IMG/VR virus record: IMGVR_UViG_3300025137_000262
Coordinates: 1 to 25,430 of that record
DNA: 25,430 bases
Direction: 5' to 3' (one strand)
Origin: a virus
A model generated the notes under the pieces. It did no database searches. It saw nothing but the letters and a program-made list of their open reading frames with translations, and was not told where the DNA came from. A program made the position numbers and the translations under genes. Positions 7,131 to 12,829 of this stretch are shown here, piece after piece; position 1 is the first letter of the stretch; each line of letters opens with the position of its first letter.

Positions 7131-7174
7131 AAACTTTTAACTAAAACTTTCAGACATGGAGGTCTTAAAGTCTT
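7090..7174 (-). ncRNA. Candidate small antisense RNA, about 85 nt
   Basis: A promoter-like pair (7209-7181) and a strong terminator (7130-7090) frame about 85 bases with no sensible frame. The RNA would contain ACCTCCAT and, five bases later, AAAGTTTTAGTTAA. These are the exact complements, in the right order, of the ribosome binding site (TGGAGGT) and upstream TTAACTAAAACTTT in the leader of the DUF2958-like gene (8554-8541), and nearly so in the leader of the MoxR-like gene (12414-12401). It could therefore block translation of these units. Alternatively the plus strand here (7137-7163) is an orphan inverted copy of that leader. Confidence 0.45.
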
Positions 7175-7180
7175 GAATAG

Positions 7181-7209
7181 ATTATATCTTATCCACAAGT
7201 TATCCACAA
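7181..7209 (-). promoter_or_regulatory. Promoter overlapping DnaA boxes
   Basis: Minus strand: TTGTGG (7209-7204), 17 bases, TATAAT (7186-7181). The -10 is perfect, the -35 only half matched. One DnaA box overlaps the -35 and the other lies in the spacer, so DnaA binding would be expected to block or tune this promoter. It would drive the small RNA candidate. Confidence 0.5.
7189..7208 (+). other. Two perfect DnaA boxes, 11 bp apart
   Basis: TTATCCACA occurs at 7189-7197 and again at 7200-7208, both the strict high-affinity form and one helical turn apart in the same orientation. They sit in the long non-coding block next to AT-rich sequence. They may be a replication origin part, a DnaA titration site or an operator of the overlapping promoter. 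Confidence 0.75.
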
Positions 7210-7309
7210 CTTAAACTTACTATCTCCTGCCACCTGCATAGAAACTATGACCAGTAAATATTTCTAATAATGCGGTTCCGCATTTAAAAAAACTTGACAT
7301 TTTTAAACC

Positions 7310-7346
7310 AAAAAAAAAGGCAGTACCTACCGAAGTAGATACTGCC
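7310..7346 (-). terminator. Strong Rho-independent terminator at the end of the small-gene chain
   Basis: Minus-strand hairpin GGCAGTATCTAC-TTCG-GTAGGTACTGCC (7346-7319): a 12-bp stem with one U-G pair and a UUCG tetraloop, followed by nine Ts (7318-7310). It lies 18 bp after the stop of the gene at 7365. Confidence 0.9.
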
Positions 7347-7364
7347 TTTAATTTATTTTCCTCC

Positions 7365-7562
7365 TTATATTTCTTCGTAATGTTCATCGTAAAAAGAACA
7401 CTCGTCAACATCATAGTTAACTCTTTTTATGCCTTCTTCTGTAGGTCTACCTCCTGAATCTATACCGAACATAACTTTGTCTCTTGCTTCTTCTATTGAA
7501 TCAGCTTCGACCTCGTACTCGTGATAGATTCTTTCTTGTAAAATGATTTTGATTGTCTTCAT
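7365..7562 (-). CDS. Small acidic protein, DpnD/PcfM-like, 65 aa
   Basis: Starts MKTIKIILQERIYHEYEVEADSIEEARDKV; the strand-then-'EVEADSxEEA' helix pattern is that of DpnD/PcfM-like small proteins, whose function is poorly known. The protein at 7750-7938 has the same layout (TQVEAKSYDEAVD), so the two look like diverged paralogues flanking the membrane protein gene. ATG overlaps the upstream TGA by four bases. Last gene of the chain, followed by a terminator. Confidence 0.7.
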   Translation of the reverse strand: MKTIKIILQERIYHEYEVEADSIEEARDKVMFGIDSGGRPTEEGIKRVNYDVDECSFYDEHYEEI

Positions 7563-7753
7563 CTTCTGCCACCTCTATCTGTTAGAGCAAGGACACCTAA
7601 CAAGAATCCAGAAACAAAACTCATCGCCATTGGAAATATGTAAATGATTCTCGGCACTTGATGAAGGTGTACCATACCCTCGGCATAGATAATGCCAAGG
7701 AATAGTAATAGTACAAAGGACATTGAAACTAATATTGTAATTAATTTATTCAT
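7559..7753 (-). CDS. Small two-span membrane protein, 64 aa
   Basis: Two hydrophobic segments, about residues 4-24 (LITILVSMSFVLLLFLGIIY) and 36-57 (IYIFPMAMSFVSGFLLGVLA), joined by a short loop, with a basic end DRGGRR that should stay in the cytoplasm. This is the size and topology of class II holins, but there is no endolysin nearby and the neighbours are unknown small proteins, so holin is only one possibility. It overlaps both neighbours by four bases. Confidence 0.7.
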   Translation of the reverse strand: MNKLITILVSMSFVLLLFLGIIYAEGMVHLHQVPRIIYIFPMAMSFVSGFLLGVLALTDRGGRR

Positions 7754-7938
7754 GCTTCCTCCTCTTGTAGTACATCAGGGTTTTCAATACATTCCCAATC
7801 CCCACCACTAGAATCAACTACATCTGTGACTCCACCGCCTGATAAAAATATATCAACCGCTTCGTCATAAGACTTAGCTTCAACTTGAGTCTCCTCATAA
7901 ACAATAACTGTGTAACTGAACACATATAACTTCTTCAT
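7750..7938 (-). CDS. Small acidic protein, DpnD/PcfM-like, 62 aa
   Basis: The start is ATG at 7938, which overlaps the TGA of the upstream gene (ATGA) and follows GAGGAGGAAGC; the frame is open further upstream but only inside the neighbour. MKKLYVFSYTVIVYEETQVEAKSYDEAVDIF matches the strand-strand-helix layout of the protein at 7365-7562. The C-terminus is acidic (LQEEEA). Function unknown. Confidence 0.7.
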   Translation of the reverse strand: MKKLYVFSYTVIVYEETQVEAKSYDEAVDIFLSGGGVTDVVDSSGGDWECIENPDVLQEEEA

Positions 7939-8207
7939 GCTTCCTCCTCTCCGTCTTCTATGTTTATTATCTTGCTTCTTAGATGTGCATGTTCGCAAGT
8001 CCCATAACTTGTATGTTCAGCAACATCATCCATTATTAAATGAACAGTTTTATCTTCTAAAACAAAATGATTGTAACTGGTTAAAAAATAACCTGATCCT
8101 TCATCAAATACTTTGATCTCAATAGTTATATTGTAATCATCAGATATATTTATTACTTCATCATCAGATATATTTTCATCATCAAATATATTTATTCCTT
8201 TAATCAT
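7935..8207 (-). CDS. Acidic hypothetical protein, 90 aa
   Basis: Very acidic, with a repeated N-terminal motif (NISDDEVINISDDYN) that at DNA level is an AT-rich run of tandem-like units around 8140-8190. The middle may be beta-rich (ITIEIKVFDEGSGYFLTSYNHFVL). No known family. It overlaps the DUF2958-like gene by four bases upstream and the next gene by four bases downstream, so it belongs to a tightly coupled chain. A TAACCAGT copy lies inside it (8083-8076). Confidence 0.65.
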   Translation of the reverse strand: MIKGINIFDDENISDDEVINISDDYNITIEIKVFDEGSGYFLTSYNHFVLEDKTVHLIMDDVAEHTSYGTCEHAHLRSKIINIEDGEEEA

Positions 8208-8521
8208 GCAACTATCCTCCCTTCTTCTCTAGCTAAGTCAGAATATTCTTCGATAGACATTTCTGGCTCAAAGCTTGAGTCTCTTTCAATCGACATACCG
8301 AAAGGTAAAGTCAATGACTTCAACTCATTAAGACTGACATACCCCAACTCAGGATACCCCATACCAAGATCACAGAGACCGAACATAAGATCACCTTGAA
8401 TCATAGTGATCAACCAAGTACCCGACCCAGTCGGATTGAATAATTTTAGATAAGGTTTATCCGTACCTTCGCCTTTATTTTTAGATAGTTTTTTCTCTAT
8501 CTGTTGTGTAATTAATTTCAT
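8204..8521 (-). CDS. DUF2958-like protein, 105 aa
   Basis: MKLITQQIEKKL..., then LKLFNPTGSGTWLITMIQGDLMFGLCDLG, then ELGYVSLNELKSLTLPFGMSIERDSSFEP is the DUF2958 pattern (mobile elements and plasmids, function unknown). The ATG at 8521 has GGAGGT five bases before it. The frame extends further upstream to 8578, but that part lies in the ribozyme element and is rejected as coding. It heads the chain of small genes down to 7365, and its leader carries hammerhead-like element D. Confidence 0.75.
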   Translation of the reverse strand: MKLITQQIEKKLSKNKGEGTDKPYLKLFNPTGSGTWLITMIQGDLMFGLCDLGMGYPELGYVSLNELKSLTLPFGMSIERDSSFEPEMSIEEYSDLAREEGRIVA

Positions 8522-8552
8522 AGTTACCTCCACGAAAATTAAAGTTTTAGTT

Positions 8553-8635
8553 AACCGATTTCGATTCTTTTGAATCACCCCCGAAAGGGTACGCTCTCGC
8601 GTTCATCAGGCAAAACACACATTTTGCTATCGGTT
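8553..8635 (-). ncRNA. Hammerhead-like ribozyme element D (type III, expanded)
   Basis: Minus strand 8635 to 8553. Stem III AACCGAU/AUCGGUU (7 bp); cleavage site after A at 8628 (UA); stem I GCAAAA-UGUGUG-UUUUGC (8627-8610); core CUGAUGA (8609-8603); then three hairpins with no spare base: ACGC-GAGA-GCGU (8602-8591), ACCCU-UUCG-GGGGU (8590-8577) and GAUUC-AAAA-GAAUC (8576-8563); then GAAA (8562-8559). All conserved hammerhead bases are present, including A15.1-U16.1 and a G-C pair closing stem II. The first two hairpins are extra. It precedes the DUF2958-like gene by 31 bases. Confidence 0.75.
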
Positions 8636-8676
8636 TGCACGAATTCGACCTCCATACATCGCTTATAAGAGCAAAA

Positions 8677-8724
8677 CTAAGAGCAAGTGATACTCAGATA
8701 CCTCCGAATATCACTCGATCTTAG
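8677..8724 (-). other. Hairpin between VWA gene stop and ribozyme D
   Basis: CTAAGA-(2)-GAGTGATA / TATCACTT-(2)-TCTTAG, a 14-bp stem with one 2x2 internal loop and a 16-base loop, begins 12 bp after the VWA stop. Downstream is TTTTGCTCTT, only a weak U-tract, so this is more a 3'-end shield than a clean terminator. Confidence 0.6.
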
Positions 8725-8736
8725 AGTCGCTTTGGT

Positions 8737-10206
8737 TTACTTGTTCATGTAAACAACCTTTCCAAAGGGAAGGGATTCAGAGTACGAAGACTCTTCAGAA
8801 CATATCCACAAGACTGGAACGTCAGGCTCAACCTCTGGGTTAACCTCTCCCCACCCGTCAGTGAAAACAATGATTGCATCGTAGTCATCTTTGTCCTCTA
8901 ACTTCTGGTGAAAGGCATTGAAGGGGGGAGTAAACTCAGTCCCACCATTACCCGCACTGGGGAACTCATCCTTGTCAGGAAGATCATCACCCTGAGTAGT
9001 ATCCCAAGTCTCCCAGTATTCGCCATTAGCATTACGTAACGCTATGCTAGCGAATCGATTGACTGAAAGCATTTCTACTTCGTACTGCTCGAACAAGTCC
9101 ATGGCATTAGTGACATAGTCATCTCTCTCATGGGCAGTAGACCCAGACACGTCAATCATCATCGCTACCTTTTTGATAGAAGGCTCGTTCTTCTTAGAAG
9201 GAAGATTGATACCTCGATGTTGATGTCTTCGATTGAGTCGAGACCATGAGTTAGAGTCAGATTTAGTCGATGAAAGAAAGTCCGCCATTTCATCCTCCCA
9301 ACTCACAGAGACCTGAGTTATCTCAGCAGTCCTGCCACCAAGATAATCTGTACCCTCGCCACTGCCAATAGCTTTCTCTAGTTTTTGAGCAACCATTATT
9401 TGAGCATCCAGAACAGTCATCTGTTCCTTAACCTCATCCTCAGACAAAGGTTTCCCCTCATCAGTAGTAGCGGGCATAATTGCACCCGCATTCACTGGAA
9501 GATCATCTAGATTAACTTTGCCACTCTGACTCTTGCCACCAGTAGCATCTTGTGGGTTTGGTCTAACGTCACCAGACTCAGAAGAAGACCCTTGACCAGT
9601 AATATTTTCTTCATCACCGCTGTTTTCATCTTCTCCTTCGCCTTCGCCTTCACCCTCGCCCTCGCCCTCGCCTTCGCCCTGACCAGACTCACTGTCGGAA
9701 TTGTCACCAGACTCACCGCTAGATTTATCGATCATATCCTGAAGGGATTCATCATCATCCATTAGATTAGCGTATATTTTTTCAGCACTATCCGTACCAA
9801 ATTTGTCATCCCATATCCCGCCTTCGGGTAGAGGTAAACGCAGAACATAATGTATGTAATTGTTAATCGCATAGTCAGTGGCAATATTCCAAAGCTTTGC
9901 ATTTCGTCTGCCCATTCTGAAATGATGACCCCAAACACAATGCAAGACTTCGTGAATAATTACCGCCTTGATCTTATCCATTGGAAGAGACAAGACAAAG
10001 CCACTATTAAATATAATGACCTTGCCGTCTGTTGCCATGGTGTCGAAAGAATTATCTTCGATCAACTCCAACTGTAAAAGCATCCCCGCAATACCAACCG
10101 AAGATTCGATTAGCTGAGACTTTGCCTTAGACATAACATCCTTCGCAGAATATTTTGGATTATGAAACAACGTCTGACCCTGTAAGTTACCTTTGTATGT
10201 ACTCAC
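8737..10206 (-). CDS. VWA-domain protein with N-terminal zinc-peptidase motif (DUF2201/CobT-like)
   Basis: 489 aa. N-terminal DUF2201-type metallopeptidase-like domain with HEVLH-x3-GHH (85-95); an acidic low-complexity linker with an eightfold Gly-Glu repeat (about 177-192); a C-terminal von Willebrand A domain with MIDAS elements DVSGS (352-356), GGTEF (T423) and FTDG (D450). Such proteins pair with MoxR/CobS AAA+ ATPases to remodel targets or insert metals. The ATPase and a linker gene lie just upstream. Start is GTG at 10206 with GGAGGTGACAA before it, overlapping the upstream TGA by four bases. The phage target is unknown. Confidence 0.88.
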   Translation of the reverse strand: MSTYKGNLQGQTLFHNPKYSAKDVMSKAKSQLIESSVGIAGMLLQLELIEDNSFDTMATDGKVIIFNSGFVLSLPMDKIKAVIIHEVLHCVWGHHFRMGRRNAKLWNIATDYAINNYIHYVLRLPLPEGGIWDDKFGTDSAEKIYANLMDDDESLQDMIDKSSGESGDNSDSESGQGEGEGEGEGEGEGEGEDENSGDEENITGQGSSSESGDVRPNPQDATGGKSQSGKVNLDDLPVNAGAIMPATTDEGKPLSEDEVKEQMTVLDAQIMVAQKLEKAIGSGEGTDYLGGRTAEITQVSVSWEDEMADFLSSTKSDSNSWSRLNRRHQHRGINLPSKKNEPSIKKVAMMIDVSGSTAHERDDYVTNAMDLFEQYEVEMLSVNRFASIALRNANGEYWETWDTTQGDDLPDKDEFPSAGNGGTEFTPPFNAFHQKLEDKDDYDAIIVFTDGWGEVNPEVEPDVPVLWICSEESSYSESLPFGKVVYMNK

Positions 10207-11153
10207 TTGTCACCTCCATTTCCGAAGACATTGGAAAGTAAATTCTTGTTGAGCGAACTCTTTGAAGACTCCGCTTCTTCTAGAACTTTCTTTCTTTTGC
10301 TTTCACCTAACTCAGTCTTATCTCTAAGAGAATCAACTGAATTAATGCCCGCTAAAAGGGCATCAATATCTTGAATAGACTCAGCCAATTCTTCTGATTG
10401 GTAAACGTCATCATTCAAAACTCTAGCCCTGTCATTATCTTCTCTAAGTTTATCGAACATAGCATCCTTGAAAAATTTCCCGCCCTTATCTTTTGGCTTG
10501 TAGTTTTTCATGGCATCTATAACCCTAGTCAAAGACTCCTCAAGATTTGCCTTTGCATCATCTAAAAGAACTTTCTCGTTGTGACGATACTGCCCCTCTA
10601 ATTGTTTCTTGATTAGCTCTTTTTGCTTTGCACTTGCAGTGACACGAATATCACCGCTGTTATTAGGGAGCGGTCTTATGTTGACCTCAAAAACAAATTT
10701 GTTTCTGATCTCCCAAGGCTCAAGATAGTCAGACTCTTTGTAAGCTTTGCCGAGTAAACTTTTTGATTCCTCGACAATAGTTTCATACTGACCCATAAAC
10801 CATTCGACTTCTCTGTCCCATTGAACTTGAAAATCGTTGATTGACTGCTGAACAGTCTCAAAGTGTTTATTGGGTAGCAAGTAATAAACTGACTTACTAT
10901 TATGTCCGTCACTCCAAGGATATACGTAAGGTCTTACGTGAGCATTAAAGAACGTGTTGTACATGCTCCTCATATGCTTATTGATATCAAAAGAATAAAT
11001 CTTTTTGTCTACCTTGATATGCTCCCTGTACGAATCGTATTGATTAGCAACATCAGAACTGATCATGCGATCAACCTTGATACCGCTAGGCATAGATTTG
11101 TGTACGTGAATTAAAGTCGCAATTTCTTGCAACACCGATTGTTTGTTATCCAT
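10203..11153 (-). CDS. Unknown 316-aa protein between the MoxR and VWA genes
   Basis: Start at ATG 11153, seven bases after GGAGGT; a frame from 11165 would include the ribosome site. The protein is mostly helical, charged, with a Trp/Tyr-rich middle (VYPWSDGHNSKSVYYLLPNKHF, WDREVEWFMGQYE) and a long Lys/Glu C-terminal part that may form coiled coil (about 190-290). No catalytic motif is seen. Its fixed place between the ATPase and the VWA gene, with a 4-bp overlap to the latter, suggests an adaptor or substrate of that pair. This is inference. Confidence 0.75.
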   Translation of the reverse strand: MDNKQSVLQEIATLIHVHKSMPSGIKVDRMISSDVANQYDSYREHIKVDKKIYSFDINKHMRSMYNTFFNAHVRPYVYPWSDGHNSKSVYYLLPNKHFETVQQSINDFQVQWDREVEWFMGQYETIVEESKSLLGKAYKESDYLEPWEIRNKFVFEVNIRPLPNNSGDIRVTASAKQKELIKKQLEGQYRHNEKVLLDDAKANLEESLTRVIDAMKNYKPKDKGGKFFKDAMFDKLREDNDRARVLNDDVYQSEELAESIQDIDALLAGINSVDSLRDKTELGESKRKKVLEEAESSKSSLNKNLLSNVFGNGGDK

Positions 11154-11182
11154 AGTTACCTCCATAGATAGTTAAAAGTTAA

Positions 11183-11240
11183 AAACTGATTTCATACTTT
11201 TGTAATCATTCAGACCGAGTACACACTCGATTATCAGTTT
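11183..11240 (-). ncRNA. Hammerhead-like element C (type III, damaged core)
   Basis: Minus strand 11240 to 11183. Stem III AAACUGAU/AUCAGUUU (8 bp, the longest of the four); cleavage site after A at 11232; stem I AUCGAG-UGUGUA-CUCGGU (11231-11214); then CUGAAUGA in place of CUGAUGA (one extra A); a short stem II UAC-AAAA-GUA flanked by a U-U mismatch; then GAAA. The frame of the element is kept but the core insertion would be expected to slow or stop cleavage. It precedes the 316-aa gene. Confidence 0.65.
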
Positions 11241-11248
11241 TAGGTGAA

Positions 11249-11286
11249 GGGCAAAGAATATATTTCCAGTCATATATTCTCCGCCC
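11249..11286 (-). other. 15-bp hairpin between MoxR-like gene stop and ribozyme C
   Basis: Minus strand GGGCGGAGAATATAT / ATATATTCTTTGCCC, all 15 positions paired if two G-U pairs are allowed, with an 8-base loop. It starts 15 bp after the stop codon and ends 8 bp before element C. There is no U-tract. The loop region holds an ATG with GGAG in front (see findings). Confidence 0.65.
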
Positions 11287-11300
11287 AACTCCATTAATTG

Positions 11301-12377
11301 TTAGATCAGCAAGTCTTGGTGATCAACAATAAAGTCGGAATAAGTCGAAGTCTCTTTCAACTCTGGATTCATTCCAACCATTGTGCGAATAAAAAATATT
11401 GCAAACTCATCAGTCTGAAACGTCTTGATAAATTCAAGAGCGTTACCAAAATGTATAGCAACATCTTTATCGCTTGACTCTTTCAGGGCAGAAGTCAGGG
11501 CAACCGCTGTCGCGTATTGCAGACCAACACCTTCGGGAGTATCTACTTTCTTTCCGTCTAAAACCTTTTGCAGATTAGGAACATCCTGCATCAAGGTAAT
11601 AAATGCCATGAACTCAGCGGTGAACTCACGACCCACAAAACCATAGATCAGATTCTGCATAATATCCTTATCAGGATTCTGTGCTAAAACCTTGCTCAGA
11701 TTTGTGACTGTTCGAGGAGTCGCGGAAGGCTCAACAATTTTGGGGTCAAAATTATTTAGCAACTGGGGCTGATACTGAATGAAAGCTGTAAGTCTTTCAT
11801 CAACACCATTTTCACTAGCCCACTTCAACCAGTCCTGAGTATTAGACTCAAACTCGATGACACCAACTCGACCCATACCATGAGCAACAATTTTATTTGC
11901 TGACGATCTGTCGCTGTGTCGGTTACCCGCTAGCACTACACTCCAACCTTCGGGAAAGACGTATTCACCCAGTCTTCGCTCCTTGATCAACTGAGAAGCG
12001 ATTGCTTGAAGGTCTTGACCCGCCTGTGCAAACTCATCTAAGAACAGCAGACCCTTGCCTGAAGTCGGTAGATTTCCGAGCATCGCTCTCTTCTGAACTC
12101 CGTCCAGAATATAAGGCAGACCACCAAAGTCTACTGTCTCAAAGTGACTCAGTCTAAAATCAACCAGACCGAACTCCTTTGAATTCGGAGTCGAGTTATC
12201 CCAACTGACTGAAAGACCTTCCTCTTCAGCAAGGCTTTCCGCAAATTGATAAATCGTCTCAGATTTACCAACACCCACTGACCCCAACACCAAAGGTGTT
12301 TGATCAGCATTTTTCATAACGTGCATCATCTTGAGCGTTTGACTCGGTGATGACCCATTTATATTTTTTTCATTCAT
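11301..12377 (-). CDS. MoxR/CobS-like AAA+ ATPase
   Basis: 358 aa. Walker A GSVGVGKS (32-39), Walker B LLFLDE (110-115), sensor 1 VLAGNR (148-153), and the MoxR-type helix insert feature 'VDFGGLPY' (82-89) before Walker B. MoxR/CobS ATPases form hexameric rings that act with a VWA protein, here encoded two genes on, as in RavA-ViaA or the cobaltochelatase CobS-CobT. Phages of marine bacteria often carry cobS/cobT-like genes, but the target is not known. ATG at 12377 follows GTGGAGG. The leader carries ribozyme element B. Confidence 0.9.
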   Translation of the reverse strand: MNEKNINGSSPSQTLKMMHVMKNADQTPLVLGSVGVGKSETIYQFAESLAEEEGLSVSWDNSTPNSKEFGLVDFRLSHFETVDFGGLPYILDGVQKRAMLGNLPTSGKGLLFLDEFAQAGQDLQAIASQLIKERRLGEYVFPEGWSVVLAGNRHSDRSSANKIVAHGMGRVGVIEFESNTQDWLKWASENGVDERLTAFIQYQPQLLNNFDPKIVEPSATPRTVTNLSKVLAQNPDKDIMQNLIYGFVGREFTAEFMAFITLMQDVPNLQKVLDGKKVDTPEGVGLQYATAVALTSALKESSDKDVAIHFGNALEFIKTFQTDEFAIFFIRTMVGMNPELKETSTYSDFIVDHQDLLI

Positions 12378-12412
12378 TGTTTTACCTCCACAATAAAATA
12401 AAAGTTTTAGTT

Positions 12413-12499
12413 AACTGTTTCGGAACTTTTGTTCCCGAAGCATAAATGAATGCTTCGCCCTTTCGGGTCATCAGAGCAAGTACACACTCGCTGACAGTT
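12413..12499 (-). ncRNA. Hammerhead-like ribozyme element B (type III, expanded)
   Basis: Minus strand 12499 to 12413. Stem III AACUGU/ACAGUU (6 bp); cleavage site after C at 12493 (GUC); stem I AGCGAG-UGUGUA-CUUGCU (12492-12475, one G-U); CUGAUGA (12474-12468); three abutting hairpins: CCC-GAAA-GGG (12467-12458), CGAAGCAU-UCAUUU-AUGCUUCG (12457-12436) and GGAAC-AAAA-GUUCC (12435-12422); then GAAA (12421-12418). Every conserved hammerhead base is present. It lies 36 bases before the MoxR-like start codon. Confidence 0.75.
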
Positions 12500-12505
12500 T
12501 TTGCG

Positions 12506-12528
12506 GGGGGTAGCTCATAACCACCCCC
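12506..12528 (-). other. GC-rich hairpin after the 86-aa gene, before ribozyme B
   Basis: Minus strand GGGGGTGG / CTACCCCC with a 7-base loop (TTATGAG), beginning 7 bp after the stop codon and ending 6 bp before element B. No U-tract follows, so it fits a 3'-end protecting hairpin better than a terminator. Confidence 0.6.
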
Positions 12529-12535
12529 GACAAAT

Positions 12536-12796
12536 TTATAAACTATCACCCTCCTCTAAGTGATATTTTGTGATTGCTTCTCTACGATCTTTTAACGCAT
12601 TGAGAAAATATTCAGTTTCCCAGATTTCATCAACCCAAGCTTTTGCTTCTCTCTTTGTTTTGAAAGTCCCGACAAAGTCAAAGTCATCCAAAGACTGACT
12701 TCCCGCAATCCACCCATAACTATTTTGACTGAAAATATTAAAGTCTCTATAGATGTATTCTCCTGCACGCATTTTTCTTGCTGTATATTTTTTCAT
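12536..12796 (-). CDS. Hypothetical protein, 86 aa
   Basis: Mixed protein with a basic N-terminus (MKKYTARKMRAGEYIYRDF), a Ser/Asp-rich middle and a C-terminal helix (TKREAKAWVDEIWETEYFLNAL); the 'F-x-T-K-R-E-A-K-A-W-V' pattern is common in small phage proteins of unknown role. ATG at 12796 follows GGTAGGAG. It is the first gene of the MoxR/VWA cluster and carries ribozyme element A in its leader. Confidence 0.7.
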   Translation of the reverse strand: MKKYTARKMRAGEYIYRDFNIFSQNSYGWIAGSQSLDDFDFVGTFKTKREAKAWVDEIWETEYFLNALKDRREAITKYHLEEGDSL

Positions 12797-12829
12797 TTTT
12801 TCTCCTACCTTTCGGTATTGTTAAAAGTT

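Noticed and set aside
7220-7414. 64-aa leftward frame, or its 26-aa internal version from 7300
   Set aside because: The long version runs through the terminator hairpin at 7310-7346, and neither start has a ribosome site. The short MSSFFKCG peptide cannot be excluded but has no support.
8522-8578. N-terminal extension of the DUF2958-like gene
   Set aside because: It would read through the ribosome site and stem II of ribozyme D; family proteins begin at MKLITQQ (8521).
9550-9765. 71-aa plus-strand frame antisense to the VWA gene
   Set aside because: Its Phe/Ala/Leu run is just the complement of the Gly-Glu repeat.
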